From: Blastomyces gilchristii SLH14081
Lineage: Eukaryota; Ascomycota; Eurotiomycetes; Onygenales; Ajellomycetaceae
DNA: 64,000 nt
Assembly (NCBI RefSeq): GCF_000003855.2
Contig: NW_003101647.1
Coordinates: 201,744-265,743 of the forward strand
Reading direction: 5' to 3'
Shown piece by piece: positions 35,100-49,971 of this stretch. A program made the translations under genes and the position numbers. How positions within the stretch are numbered: position 1 is the first letter of the stretch; every line of letters begins with the position of its first letter. A model generated the notes under the pieces. That model made no database searches. It was not told the DNA's origin and saw nothing but the letters and a program-made list of their open reading frames with translations.

Positions 35100-35755
35100 C
35101 GTGAACCCCAGCGTCTCGGGATATCAATCGTTATTGAAACAGGGCTCCGCAAAATGGGGCGGGACAAATCAGATATATGAGGCGTGCTAGGAAAATTTTC
35201 GGCTGGTACACTGTCCATTCTAGATCAGACAGTGAGCATATTAGCTCACAGTATTTTGTCAAAAGCAGCATAAAGCCAGAAATATGTTACCTGGTAATAT
35301 TCTGCTCAGGGGTATAGCACACACCAGCCAGCAGCTAGACCAGTTTGTAATTTCAGGGCGGGGATGGGTAAATGTTCATTTTCTCGGAGTGTCTTGAGGC
35401 TTAAAAAAGCCAAGCCGCGGTTTGATCAGATAAGATAAGAATCCTTAACTAACTTACGGAGTATAGCGTAAGAAGGGGAGGGTCTCAAACTTTTTAGCAG
35501 ACACTGTACATACATAAGACCGCGACGACGACGTGGGAAAGAAACTCAGCACCATTTCTTCATCAGCCAGTTTCTGTTAACTATTCGGCACGCGGAATTG
35601 ACACCAATTTATATCCAAAATATTGAGGCTTCTTCATGAGCTTTTGAAAGCGCATTGGTAACGAGCAACAAAACCGTTGATGAGACGAATTCCACACGAT
35701 CTCCAATTATACAGACAGACATAATTCGCTTGCGGCCCTCCCCATCATAACCAGC
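35100..35755. promoter_or_regulatory. Divergent promoter AFG2 / hypothetical mitochondrial protein
   Basis: A 656-bp divergent interval with TACGGAGTA at 35455-35463. No gene is seen. Confidence 0.5.
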
Positions 35756-36994
35756 ATGTTCTCTCCGTCGCGATTTCCAGCCTTCGTACAGACATGTCCC
35801 GTCAAGTCATTGCGATGGCTGCGGCTATTCACATCTACTCCATCTCAGAGGAACGGAGGCAGACTTGAAATGCCACCGACTAAAAACAGAGAAAAAGGGG
35901 ACGGAGCAAGCGCAAAGGCCACAAACACGACCGACAAAAGCAGCCGGCTGCGATTTGACCCCGAAAGAATATCCCTGGAGCACGCCGATTTACTCAAAAT
36001 CTTTGGGCTGGCGGAAGTTCCCGAATCGAATAACACTGGCGCTATCATCGACAAGCTAGGGCGAATAACGATTACCTCTAAAGAAGCAAGTCAGCAAAAA
36101 CATACTACGGCCCTCGTGCTCTATCGCGCCCCGGCCTGTCTTGACGAGCGAGACTTCATGTCAGTATTAGGCCAGGGGAAATTTCTCAACCAATGGAGAA
36201 ATACAAGAGGCCTTGAGAGAAGTGAGGCTTGTGCATTTTTGCTAGATTGAAGTTAAGCTATCCAAACGGAGCTCTTTTTTACTAACATCAACGCCTCCGG
36301 GCTGGTAGTAATTCCCCTCCGCTTCCCTGATACCCTACGACGATCTAATACGTGGATCCTGATATTCTATAGCCCTGCAGCAGCGAAAGAATTCCAGGAC
36401 AAAGTGTATCGCCTCTTTGAATTTGCCCGGGACAATCTCCCAACCTCCACCATGTCCAGCATTACGCCACCACCAAACTACACCGCCGACATTGCGGGCG
36501 ATTATAGACTGAGCGATTACACCCTCACATCGCCGTGGCTGAAACTTTCTCTCGCCGCATATCTGGCACCTTTTGATCAGAAGATCCAAGGCGCAATTGA
36601 CTTGCACAATAGCCTAGTATCCCGACATGGAAAGCAGGGATTCCCCGTTCGAATATGGATCGACAATCAGAGCCACTTCACTCTTAAACAGGAAGACCTC
36701 CGTCGACTCCTGTTGTGGGATGGGCAGAACAGGTGGTCACCTTGGCAAATAGTCGAAGAGGACCCTATAACGCCGCTGACGGAACCGCTTTCCAACGAAA
36801 TGTTATCCTCCGGCGAGGAGGAGTTGACTGAAGGAGATTGCTGGCGCGTTGCGTTTCAGACTGCCGCGGAGGCACGGCGATTTGTCAGAGCGTGGCATAG
36901 GAGCGTGTTCCCTAAACTGGACGGGTTGCCGTTCTACCCCGATCCTCCGCCTTTAATAAAGGCCGAGTGTCTCTTTGAAAGCGAAATCTGTTGA
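35756..36994 (+). CDS. Conserved hypothetical protein, probably mitochondrial
   Basis: I do not recognise the family. Two exons, join(35756..36221,36309..36994), give 383 residues. The intron (36222-36308, 87 nt) has donor GTGAGG, an ACTAAC branch site about 25 nt before the acceptor, and removes in-frame TGA and TAA. The N-terminus (MFSPSRFPAFVQ, then several Arg and Ser/Thr, no acids in the first 35 residues) looks like a mitochondrial presequence. A hydrophilic Lys/Thr/Ser stretch follows, then a region with LRFDPERISLEHADLLKIFG. After the junction comes a segment that may be a small alpha/beta domain (SNTWILIFYSPAAAKEFQDKV). A similar helix-forming segment (WRVAFQTAAEARRFVRAWHR) lies near the C-terminus, hinting at two related RRM-like folds. 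That structural idea is a guess. Confidence 0.7.
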
Positions 36995-37625
36995 GGTTGA
37001 GCCGGGTATCTACGTAAAACCAGTCGAAACAACTGCTCGAGTGGTCTAGTCTACATATCCAGTGAAGCTATCAGTGCCTTAAAACATGTTTGTTTATTAA
37101 GCCAAATACTACACATGCGATATCACCTATGGGGATAAAGCCGCCTGAAATCGCCAGGCCTGGGCAGTTTCATCAAAACAGCGATACGGTTTCAATATGG
37201 ATTGCACAAGTTATCGTGATTCAATACAGCTCACTTGGTTATTCTGGATGGAAAGATATATTTGTGCGAAATAAACGAATGCAAAATGAAATGACGCCTT
37301 CTAGGAAACAAAGCATAGGCAAGCAAACAAGGACGAACAGGTGGAAGCGGGAATGGAATCATTATCAAGTGGACGAAAAATCAATAAGGCAAGAAATAAA
37401 ATATAGGAACAAAAGAGATTGGGTCGACTGGGGATACATACTAAGATGAAGGGATCTGGGGACGCCACATTAACAGGGTTGGTAACTAAAAGTAGGAGAT
37501 CTTTGGGGTAAAAAGTCCATCTCCATCTAGATAGTACAAGGAATGCCGCCTGTTCGCATGAACAAAGGAAATAAAAAGAAAACGTGAAGAAAAGGGGGAG
37601 AAGAAAAAGAAAAAAGAAAGCAATC
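36995..37625. other. Convergent 3' region
   Basis: Between the hypothetical gene and the Rab gene. An open frame at 37090-37449 (Lys/Asn/Gln-rich) and its opposite-strand partner lack recognisable features. They overlap the Rab 3' UTR and are not called. Confidence 0.55.
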
Positions 37626-38450
<825 letters not shown>

Positions 38451-41400
38451 CGTTAGTGAGTGTTAGTGAGGGAAGGCAGGCGGGGGAAGGAATGTTATGG
38501 AGATAATCCGCAGAGTAGAATCAAAACAGGTCGCCGTCGGTAGAAGCGTTCGAGGATGGCTGGAGAGGAACCAAATCCTCTAAGCACCTGTGGATAACTT
38601 TGAAACCTGCCTTTTGGCTACTAGCTCCAGGAACAGGGAGGCGGCGGCAGCGAGTAACTTAGGGTTGGAAGGGAGCGAAGTCTTTGGCAAGCAACAAAGC
38701 AGGTGCCTGCAGGTGTCTCTCAAGGACGGCCTAGATGGGAGGCCAGGCAGCGAATAGCACGGGAGATAGCAGGGGAGATAGCACGGGCGAGCAGGCTGTT
38801 CCGTTAAGTGATGGTAAGGGCGTGGGATCTGGCAGCGAGCATGATAGATATAGAGGATACCTAGGTCGGCTGGGGCGCAGGAAACCCATACAGGGCCAAA
38901 CGTGGTTGGTTGGTCGTTGGTTGGTGGTTGGCGAAGGCGGAGAGAGCCAGCAGCCGGCAGTATATTTATTTGCTGGTTATTTAACTTATTATTAGCTCCT
39001 CCTGTCTTATAATATCTACTCTGTCCACAACATTATTAAGAAAACTGGACTCCTCCTCCTCCTCCTCCTCCTTCTTCTTCTCTATAGTTTTCTTTTGTGC
39101 TGATATACGCAGGATATCAGGATATGGACTGAGATATGATGGATACGGATGATGTGAGGTCTCCTTTATGACGAGGATGTAACGTTCTAACCTACCTTTG
39201 CGATGAACTAGACTTCACTGCTGCCTGCCTTCCTGGGCGTGTGATACCGGATCGGAGTGGAATATGTCTCGTATATTTAGGGATTGCCTTGCCATCAATG
39301 GCCCCCATAGAGAGATTCCTACCTGCCTACCTGCCTGCCTGCCCGCCGGGCCACCGGCCAGATTACACCAGTTCACGATTGATATACCACATATAGGGCT
39401 TGTATGCTACAAATTCATACACAGCTCATGCAGACGATACCAGCTACAATCGATGTGTGCTGTAGGAGATTGCAGTATACAATTTCTATCCCCTGGGCTT
39501 AAATAACGGTTGCACGCTACGGTCGATAGATATCGAGAGAGATTTAAATGGAACAGTAGCTTTTAGAGGTTCTTTTCCAACAATATAATAATGATATATA
39601 GAATATAGGATGATGGGTTAATTTATCACCTGAAAAGAAGTGCTGTTTTTTTGCACAGTTACTTTTTACCAACCATATCATAACAAATAGATATATATGA
39701 ATACTGAAATGCATAGATTAAAACAACAACATACCCGGGGAAATGTTTATCATCTCCAATACTCTATGATACTCCTGAGTTCAATAATAATTGATAGGGC
39801 GTGTTGCGTCTTCAGATGTCAAGATGGATCACCAGAAGGGCGCGTTGAGGTGGGCCAATCCCGGCTGTTGATTGGGCTGGGCGGCTCCGATATCGGTCTC
39901 TACCGCCAGATATACGTCTGCGTCAAACGCACCTTTTCAAGGCTCCATTCCTCCATCTTCCTTGATTATCACATCTTTTCTTGAGAATCACATAACTATT
40001 TCCTGCGTCGTTAATGTTGCGCTACTTCGAGATTCCGCCAGACAGAACTTCCTTCCAGCTATGTTCAAGCACACGAAGCAGACTGAGCCTATAAGATACT
40101 CGCCTCGACTCGACTACCATACCTCATTTTCTCCTCATAGCGGCCCGGGGGCCTACCCCAGTATGGTATTTGGACATCTCCATGGCCCTTTGGGGTGAGA
40201 ATATGTGCAGTATCTTGAACAGCTAAAAGTCATGGTCGGGCCTGTCTCTTGTTCCCGGCTTGTCAACCATCTCCATTCACCACGTTCCTAGGACACCTCC
40301 GTTGAGGTGCCAGTCGATGACTACGCCGCCACCATTGAATAACAACGTGGACACAGGACTCGCCTGAACTGTTCCGAATCACACTTCCTCTCCCGTTAGA
40401 TTATAGAGGACGGACCGTTCCAACCTACAGCAGATGTTGGAGGAGATACACGCTGACTACGCGCAGTTAGATCAGTCATGCCTAACATTCGACTTATCCA
40501 CAGAGCGATCGAGAAAAGACGGGCTTGCAGGCGTACCTGTTTCCAAACCCCCCTGTACACCCCTCCCCTTAGAAGATAAGATACCTCCCACCCTTCGAGC
40601 AACAAATTGCAAGATACAGTGACGACGCCGAAATGGTCTGGAATCCACACTATACTCGAGAGGGCACTGGTTAGGAGCTTTGTTAGGGCTGTGGTTGATG
40701 ATGAGGAGAAAGAAGCTGGCTGGCGTTTCTGCGTGGAGCATGGCGCTAAAATGCCTAGTGCCGCTGATGATGGGGTACCTAGAGGTCAACACGTTCTCGA
40801 TCATTGTTCGGATAAGCAGGCTGTGGAACGATATAGTAACTGCTTTGGTCCAATTCGCGAAATCGAGTGTTGCTTGCCACTTTGATCGACTCATTACTAA
40901 GTTTCCGCTCTGACACAGAGCTGCCTATAGACATGAGAGGAAATCCTGCTTGACGGAGGATTTTTATTTTTATTTTTATTATACTTAGACAACCCATATG
41001 TCTAAACTTGCCAGGAGAAAGATTTCAGCAAAGCAATTGCAGGGTCGCGCTATAAGCTTGAAATTTCGTGAAAACCAAGTTGGGCTTGCGTTGCCGCCAA
41101 AAATGAAGGTGCAAAAAAAAAAGAAAAAAAAAATCCAAACTGATGGCGAGGCACAGTCCAAGTGCTCTGCTTTATTCTCGACAGGAAAGGGCCGCCCCAG
41201 CCCAGCCAAGGTTCATATCATGTCATCTGAGGGATGGATGGATAGGGAGATTACATAACGCCTGCAGGGTCGTCTATCCCGAGAAACTAACCGAAAACGC
41301 TAGCACCGTGTTCCCGGTAATGGGTTGCAGCAGTAGCAGCAAGCGCCTCATGGCACTCGTGAGGGTGCAACCATCGAATGGCAAGGCCTCACTTCAAGAA

Positions 41401-44400
41401 TAATTGATGGGCTCAGGATTCGGCCGAAAGCGAGGGAGCTAGGCTGACCAATGACACAGCTACGATGTACTTGGATGATGAGTTAACGACTGAATACGGG
41501 GTACAGGCATGGGGAGTCAATCGGTCTGCTTCAAGGGGAATTATTATTATTATTATTATTGGCCTCGAGCAGGATTGTCTGCTTCCCAAGTTCACCATCG
41601 CACCGGAGGCTGAATCCTATATTTATGCCATGCTGTCTGATCACGCAGGAGAGCTGTTGAGCATGGCCACCCCTGTCTATTACTTTCACGTGTAACCCGT
41701 CAGAGTGAGACTGAAAATGTTGACCCGGGTTGACTGAAGAGTCTGATTGGTAATGAAAAGATCTTGCTCTGGTCAAGATACGTTCGTATATCGGGTTTCT
41801 AGCTTTTATTTTTTATTTTTTATATTTTTTCCCCCTTTTATCGGCTAATTTTCAGTGCTTTATGTTCTCCCAAAAAGCTTGGTCTTTTTTGCCGAAGCGA
41901 TACTGTCCATGTACGCACAGTACTGCACCCAACAATAGGGATACTGGCAGCTCTAACAATCCATAAGGTCTACAATTACTTCACATTGACACATTCATCA
42001 CACATTATTGGGTGAGATGGAACGCAAGAAATGATTTTTGATTTTATTCCGAAGAATAGGGAGCAAAAAACCCCCAGCTCCGCGAGGACCCCGCGTGTTT
42101 TAGACAGTTCCCATCTGGTTGGTCGGTTCCGCTCAATTCGAGAAATTTGAAGCCTGAGCATCACAGGTAATTTCTTTTTTTTCAAATTTTTTTTTCATAA
42201 TTTCTTTTTCACGGGGGCTTGTTGAATCATTGATCGATCAATTATTGGGGTTTCAGCTTTTACAAGGTAAACATAAGCTTTTGGCTCTCTGCATGAGATC
42301 TGTCATTCTCTCCTTCAATTCTTTCTCGCTAGATATCTCTTCTTTCAACCCAGCTCCTCCCTCCGGTTCCTCAACTGAAGGAAGGAAAAAAAACGTCAAC
42401 GCATGACACGTTTCCTCTCGCGCTGCTTCCGGGAAAGTGGGTGGGCCGCAGAAAAAAAAAAATTAGCAAATTGGCTCTAGTATTTAATGCGTGTGGACAC
42501 GTGTGAGAGGTCGCAGCTAAAGCCCGCTAACAGATTAAGCGTCTCTTGGCGACGATGCTCTCGCCACATCTCCGCTCCGGGGTTGGAGGGGGGGCTTGAA
42601 GGAGGGTTGGGGATATGCTAAACCTCTTTTAGGGAGGTCCTTAGGGCTTGGCTTGGAGCACGCGATGGGACCAAGGCCGGGAATACCCATGCGGGGGAAG
42701 ATGGGGACCGGAGAACCAGACACAACGATGATGATGATGCTGCTGGTGATAGGTGACGATGGTGGCTGATGATGACAGAATTGGGCTCGCGTGCTTGGCC
42801 TCTTGCCCTCTTCATTTCACGAAGAAGAGGTTTGTTCCGAGCTCCTGCTACCTATGAACGGTTAGCAGTAAAAGCAACCGGACTGGGGAATTTTCTGGAG
42901 AATAACCAGACCAGGATTATTATTAACCCATGTGGATTCGAGTTGCAGGAATGTCTCTTCTGCGAATGAGATGAGCTCCGTGCGACGTTAGCCGCTCCTC
43001 TGAACGGTCTTGAAATGGGGACTTGGTCCTCCACCTTGGTGATTGATTAACCAATTACGGATGACACAGAGAAAGGCTTCGAATTTCCCTATCCGGGGTA
43101 CGCTGGGAATCATCTGGAAATCTGACAGCCTTGACCACTACACTCCCGGGAGAAGAGGGGAGAGAGGGGCCCGGGGGGCCACCACCACACTGTTGCGTTG
43201 CTGTGAGTTACGGGTAGCAGGAGTAGGAAGAGTGAGAGTGAAAGTGAGAGGTGAGAGCAAGGGTACCGCCGGCAAGCCTGAGAGTACTCTGTACATGCCC
43301 TGTAGAAAGGCGCCAAGTTGACCCCAGCATATCAATACATCCCCGCGCCAACAGCTATCTCTCTCTCCGTGTCTCTGTATCTCTCTTTCTTCGCAATGTG
43401 CTTTGCTGACGGAGGCAAAGTCAAAAAATACTCCGAGGCCCTCGGGGTATAAACGACTGAGCGAGAACTGTCGAACTTCGACCACTAGAACCGCATGGCA
43501 CGCCTTCCCCCCCCGCCTCTCTCCTCTCCTCTCCTCTTGGGATCTTGCTTGGGAATGGAATTCGATCGCGAGCAAAACAACACACTAGATCGCGAAGAAC
43601 TGGCAGCACGCAACAAATGGCCAATCCCCGCTCGCGAGTCGTTATACGAACACACTTTCCTCCTGTGACAGGTCAGACCGCAGTGCCACGGTCGTAAACG
43701 GACAAGCTCGGGGCTAGCAATTCCCATTAGTTAGGACTGGGGCCTTGCAAGCATATTGGTTAGCCCTAGGTTAGACTCAGGTTAGCCTCACGTTAGGGCG
43801 CCCACACTAGCGCGACCCACCGAACGCAGCACTAAGCACTGTAAGCAGTCGACCGGGGTGACGGCGGTGATGGCGGTGATGGCGGTGCTGGTGAAAAGTC
43901 CCGTTCCGCTGTGGTGCGGGGTCCAGCAGCGGGGATGGGATTCGCGCTGCTGCTGGGCTTGGCGCGAGTCGGCATTGTAACCCTGGGGCTTGGCGCAGAA
44001 AAAACTTCCCCAAAACTTCATCCGGGAGATCGTTCTTTTTTTGCAAACCTCCGCCTCCACCACCACTGCCACCACCGCTGCCACCACCGCCGCTGGGTTA
44101 ACGAACCAACAACGGTCGGCAATCCAACCTATTTTTTGTCCCTCGCCAAACAAGCTGCTGTCAACCGATCCTGCCAGGCCGCACTACTATATAACCGTGG
44201 TCTAATCCATCCATTCCAAGTCTCACGCCGCCTAAACCCAAACCCCCCCCCCCCTGCTCTTCTTCTCCCCCCCCCCCTCCCCTGTCCCGTCCTCTTCTTC
44301 CCTCCTCTCCCCGGTTCGCCCCTGTCCTTCAGCTCATCCTTGGCCGTCTGATTACCTTGCTGTGCTTTCTTCTTCCTCCTCTTTCCGGCTATTTCCCTGT

Positions 44401-44553
44401 TCTTCCTCTCTTCCTCATAAGCCTGGAGCTGCCCTGTTTTTCCCGTCCCTCTTCCTCCTCCTCCATGCAAGCAAGGAATCTTTCGCTCTCCGTCCTACTG
44501 CATCGATCCTAATAGCTCGTGGTCCGGCACGTTTGTTTTTGTGATCGCCCATC
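38451..44553. other. 6.1-kb gap with no confident gene
   Basis: No intact gene is supported. It contains a TCC/CTC repeat (about 39049-39072), AT-rich stretches and many short open frames. From 39830 to 40920 the plus strand has several adjoining open segments in shifting frames that read more protein-like than the surroundings, but I could not assign a family. The last 600 bp are very pyrimidine-rich, with C runs near 44241-44280, typical of the leader of a strongly expressed fungal gene (here the SLC6-type transporter). Confidence 0.5.
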
Positions 44554-46635
44554 ATGAGTGTCTTCAAAAAGGTTCTCAATATCCTCGCCCCCGACGCGAA
44601 AAAGGCGACGGACGGCCGTGATCAATGGCCGAATCGGCTTTCCTTCGTGCTGGCCGCCATGGGCGGCGCCGTTGGTCTCGGAAACATCCTTCGGTATCCC
44701 TCTGTTGTCTTTGAGAACAACGGCCTGCAGTGGTTCATTCCCTACCTAATCTCCCTCATCTTCCTGGCAATTCCGCTGCTCATTCTGGAAATCTCTATCG
44801 GTCAAGCTGCCCGCGGTGGAGGTGTCATCGCCTTCAACACGGTCAGCAAGCGCGCAAGAGGAGTCGGTATCGGCACCATCTTAACAGGCTACATGGTTGC
44901 GACCTACTACGTTGCCATTCTCAGCTGGGTCATGATTTACTTCCGCCACTCCTTCTACACCCCACAGGCTTGGGCCGGTAGAGGAGAGGAATTCTATATG
45001 CAGGATGTCATCGCGAATGTCGAACCCATCCCCGGCACCTTCAGTGAAGATGGCAAATCCGTAGCCACATATGCTAGCTACCCAGGCACCGCCCTCGTTG
45101 GAGAGACTGTCGGCTGGGCAGCCTTCGTCTGGTTTGTTGTATTCCTCTGCATGTTCAAGGGAGTCGGCCTGTCAGGCCGGGTTGTGTATGTGACTATGGG
45201 TCTGCCGATTGTCATGATTTTTGTCCTCCTTGGCCGTGGCGTGTCGCTTCCCAACGCTGTGGAGGGCGTGAAGATGTACGTGGGTCACTGGGACAGTTCT
45301 AAGCTGGCTTCGGGTCAAATCTGGCAGGCAGCTGCAGGTCAGATCTTCTTCTCCACCGGCGTTGGTTTCGGTTACTTCACCGCATTCGCATCCTACAACC
45401 CAACCTTTGCGAATGCAGTCCAGGACTCCATCATTATCGCCTGTTGCAACTCTCTCTATGAGGTTATCGGCGCATTCTCCGTCTTTGGCATCGTCGGGTA
45501 CCTCGGTCTGAAGCCTGAAGCGGGTGACAAGCTCGGAACATTTACTGTTGGCTTCCTGACATACCCACTGGCCATTACAGAACTGCCTGCGTCTGCCTTC
45601 TGGGCGGTTGTGTTTTTCTTCACCATCATGCTCGTCGGTCTCAGCTCTGCCTACGCCCTCGTCGAGTCGGTGGTCACGCTCATCGTTGACACAGACTGGG
45701 GCAAAAAGGTCCCACGTACCGTCGTGTGCACGGTCGTTATTATAGTATCGTTCCTTCTATCACTCATGTACTGCTCCCAATTCGGATATTATCTTCTCGA
45801 TGCCGTCGACACGTGGCTTAACAACTTCTCTCTCCTCTTCATGGCGTTTTCTGAGTGCATTGCTATCACCACCTTATACCGCTACAAGGAGGTCGTCGGC
45901 CAGGTCGGAGGAATTCCATACCTCATCTACAATGTTGGCTACGTTTCCGCCATGATTCTCGGCATCGGAGTAGGCCATGCGACCACGCCTTGGGCCGGTG
46001 CTGTTATGGGCTTTGGCCTCTTTTTCTTCTGCGCAGCCCTTTCTATCTTACTTGCCAAGAACCCTGACACTCGTGCTCCTCGTTTCTGGGCCAATAGTCC
46101 AATGTTGGAACGTTTCTGGTGGATCGCCTTCTACTCGGTAAGCAAAATCTATCCCTTCACATGCTCCCCCCCTTTCTTTCCTATCTGTGTTCCACAACGC
46201 CTCGATTTCCAATCTCGCCTCCCTTTTGACATCAGGCACTAACCATCAACACTGTAGGGCAACCAACTCACCCGCGATCTCAACGTCGTCGTCGCAACTG
46301 GCAAAAACTGGAGAATCCCCGTCTACTGGGGCCCCGTGGTCAAATACATCTCCGCCCCCATCCTCGCCATCATCGTCGGTTTTGCCTATCCCCTTTTCAA
46401 CTCGAAGCGCAACGACCCGCTCCATATTTTTGCCTTTGCCGCCGCAAACGTTGTCATGGTTCTCGTCGTCCTTGGTCTGGTCATCCCACGGTCGCTGAGT
46501 CTCCTACTACCCGCCGAGCGCCTTAACAAGGTCGAGCACTACGCTCCTGGCGTGACACTGGCACCTGTTGAGGTCAACACGGGTGCCATCGAGGAGACCT
46601 TCGAGGAAGCCGAGGAGATGAAGCAGAAGCACTGA
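44554..46635 (+). CDS. SLC6/NSS-type sodium-coupled transporter
   Basis: Plasma-membrane symporter of the neurotransmitter:sodium symporter family. In fungi these are probable amino-acid or related solute carriers, and the substrate is unknown. Two exons, join(44554..46137,46258..46635), give 653 residues. The 120-nt intron has a CACTAACC branch site and GTAAGC...TGTAG ends. Family signs: the first span FVLAAMGGAVGLGNILRYPS with an unwound centre, followed by FENNGLQWFIPYL. TM6 and TM8 regions (IFFSTGVGFGYFTAFASYN, IIIACCNSLYEVIGAFSVFG) and about 12 hydrophobic spans are visible. The cytoplasmic C-terminus is acidic (EETFEEAEEMKQKH). Codon usage is C-rich at third positions, which suggests good expression. 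The 5' end is preceded by a CT-rich leader. Confidence 0.9.
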
Positions 46636-49600
46636 GATCCCGTTTCCCCTCTCCACCCCTCTCTCCTTTCCCTTCATCCCTCTACGCGCTCTTGTGTGTG
46701 TTTTTTCCATCATGCATTCACAGGGCTTATTTTTTAATCTATCTATTTTCCATTTGTTATACACATTCCCTCTTTTATGACCCTTCTCAGGCTCCAAAAA
46801 CCGAAAACAATAAATACAAAAAATACAATAAAGAAACACTAACTAAATCAAGAAGAAACTCAAAGCCTCTCGATCTAACTAGCTAGAGCCCCTCAAATCT
46901 TTGTCAGTTAAAACAATCGCTCTTCTTGCTTTTCAACAGCATATACCAGGCGAGGCTGCTTATTGGTGCCTGCTCCACTGGGCTGATCTTATCCGAGATT
47001 ACCCATATTTATCGGATAGTTAGTTATACATACATTAGGTACATACACACGTACATACAAATACTACAAATACATAATAATAATAGGGCATTCTAGAAGG
47101 AATTTTAGCTTTTTCCCCCATACTTTCCACCTTCCTGTTTGCCTCTAGCGCTCCTACTAAAACCAAGCAAAAAACGTGTTCAGTGTAAATTAAGTTTATA
47201 GGCACGTAATATCATTGGCCACTTAAATTTACAAAATTAATTTGAAAAAAAAAAACTATTTTAGAATTAAAAATAAAAATAAAATATACTTTTCCAAGGA
47301 AATACGAGCATGCAATTATTAACTACCCTACCCTACCCTCCTCACATGAACCAACCACCCCACCACCCTGTTTGCGGGCGGGTACGATGCGGTGTGTTTT
47401 GCTGTCGCTTTGTGTGCGCCCTATTTTAAGCTTTGCTGGCGTGAAACAAAACCCAGCAATCCCCTTATGGATGAAAGAGCAAGTTCCAAGGTTGGCGATA
47501 GCTCTTAACTCTAACGCTTGTCTCTCTCTCTTTTATATTATTAGAAGTTAGCGAGCGAGCTTGCCCTGGCGCCTGCAACAGCCGGGGATGAGACCCGGGA
47601 AGGGGGGGAGATGAACTAATGAACTACGGATGTTACTCTCCTGAGGATGTGAAGTTAACACAAGGTTTTGAATTAATTGTGCGGTTTTGAGAACGACAAA
47701 GGGAAGGAAAAAAAAAAAAAAAACCCCGTATTTTCGGCTGTTGCTGAGATCTGGGGAAGGGAAGGGGGTTGTGGCTGTGGTTTTGTTGCTATTATTAACA
47801 ACCCATGGTAAGTTAGTTATGATGTATGGTAGGTATCGTGCTGGGAGATGAAACCTCGGCTTATCTTTTTATTTTTCTTTTAACTCCATAGTTACTTCTC
47901 TTTCCTTTTATTATATGGGTTGAGATTTCTCAAATACCTCTTTTTACGCGGTTTTAATTATTTGAATTTTTTGTTGGTAATCAAATGCTTCTAATAAAAT
48001 TCCAAAATTGTAATCCGTAGATTATTATTGTATAGATTAATAAGTTTCCTCCTTATTCTATTCTTTAACTAGCTTTGTGGCACTCACCAGAGTTGAAACA
48101 AGGTGCTTAGAGATATATCAACATGTTTGGATGGAACGGTTTCAAACATTCTTGGCCAAGTATCCCGCCCGAACTGAGCTGAGGATTTTCCCCATCAATT
48201 CATCTTCATGATTATTGAAATATATATATATTTCCCCTTCACTTCTTTTCTAAGTTTGAATGGCCAAGTCATTTGCCCTGCAGAATCACTGGCAGGGGAG
48301 GAGGGAGGGTTAGTACATACTCCGTATATCCCGCAGAGTGCAGCAGAAGGGGCGGGGTGGAGCCAAAGCCTTTCCAATTTCCAAACGCTTCAGAGTTAAC
48401 TTACTCCGTACATACGTGAAGCTTTTGTATCGGGAATAACTAATTCCACCTCGGGATTAACTTGCTGTTGGCGTTGGCTAATGGCCGGTGGCTGGCGCAG
48501 GCAGGGGCCGTTGATTAGCGTCTAAACCGACTCAGCCCTATATACTGTACATGATACGTCTCCCGAATCTTTATGGAGGTTTGGAATCACTTTTACCACC
48601 CGGATCACTGGCAATTGCAAGGTGGTTGGTTCCATGCTTCTGAAGAATAGCCGGGCCATTGACCCTTCATGGGCCAATTAATCTGTAGACAAATTTGTTC
48701 GAGGTGAAAGGCGCCTTCTGTGGAGACATGGATCAAATGAATGTGTGATGTAGACAGACAACTATATTTTTTGAAAGAGGGGCTCCTTTCTGATAAAAGG
48801 AAAGAATCAGTGCTGAGACGCTATGTGATTAACTAGTTAGTCTTTGTGAAAAAGAATTAAAGAATATTAGAACAAACTGAGGACTTTGAACTTATCGCTG
48901 CGTGGCTGGCTGCTCGTATCTGTAGGATTCTCGTCGGCGTTAACCTGCACGTTCTGCACGTCTGCCACCTGTTGAAGTCCCTGTTAGATTCCCAGTATAG
49001 TCGCTTTTAGCATTGGCCAGTCAACCAAAAATATTACCCTATAAACTATCAGAGGTCAGCTACGCCGGGTCCTTTGAGACTTGTGGTCTGTATATATAGT
49101 TAAACTCTCATAGATGGCACGGGCACTACGCTGTAAGTTGCAATCTATATCATGCAGGGTCAGCAAGAGAACCTCAAGCTGGAACCAGGGGAGAGAGAGA
49201 GGAGCTGGGGAGAGGGGGGGCTGGCGGAAAGAAGCTCAGTGGGGAGCCTCGATATCATGTCTATTCATGTACTTCGTACGAAAACCCCGTAAACCAAATC
49301 GAGCCAAGGATCGGGCTGACGTTCAGTAGATCTGTACCGCCACAACCAATTTAGGATGACAAGTTCTCCGTTTTTTCCCTTCCTTGGGTGTTGTTGGCAT
49401 CTAGCTTCCCATAATGGGTGTGGTGGTACATGTACATGTGCAGTACAAACGCCCGATGTCCCCTGGGCGTGCATGTCACCGTGCATGTCACCTTGCAATT
49501 TTCATGCATTATTCAGTAAAAATCAAATATCGAGCTATCGCTAAGAATAAATTAGCAAAGGTGGCTCTATCGAAATAAGGGTTGTCTGCAGGCCGCTCAG

Positions 49601-49959
49601 AATGGGTGACGAAGTACGCATTGCACAGGGAGCTAGATATGTTCACAAGCAGATGTTGGGAAATCCGTCAATTTGATAGGCCACACCAGCTGCATGGTGG
49701 CTGTCTCTTCCAATGAATATGCCTGTCTACACCTCATTTCATCAGAGATCTTTCAAAAATTAAGCCCGTCAGTGGGCACACAAAAGGAATAGCATTGCCC
49801 CGCGTCAACTTACAGGCCGAGAAACAGAACATCCATTGCGAGAGTAGGCCCGCAAAGTCACCAGGCCGTGTGCAAGCAGCATATGGTTTTGGATTTTCAT
49901 CTAACAAACACACACATATATATATATATATGTATATATATTTAAATTGTTTTTGAACC
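46636..49959. other. 3.3-kb gap with no confident gene
   Basis: AT-rich DNA with scattered microsatellites and TACTCCGTA words at 48318-48326 and 48402-48410. Open frames are under 80 residues and show no recognisable domain. A TA tract lies near 49914-49940. It marks the start of the accessory region. Confidence 0.5.
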
Positions 49960-49971
49960 TATCAGGTTGAG

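Noticed and set aside
36222..36257. A 36-nt intron in the hypothetical gene at 35756
   Set aside because: It would keep the frame but is too short for a fungal intron. The 87-nt intron to 36308 has an ACTAAC branch site and fits the phase.
37030..37060. tRNA-like string GTGGTCTAGTC
   Set aside because: No cloverleaf can be folded around it and no matching T-loop follows. I found no tRNA gene in the window.
40434..40913. Possible relic gene on the plus strand
   Set aside because: Adjoining open segments look somewhat protein-like, but I could not match a family or find consistent splice sites. It is kept only as a note in the gap description.
43788..44470. Several overlapping frames before the SLC6-type gene
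   Set aside because: All are Pro/Arg/His-rich translations of C-rich and CAC/GGT repeats in the leader.
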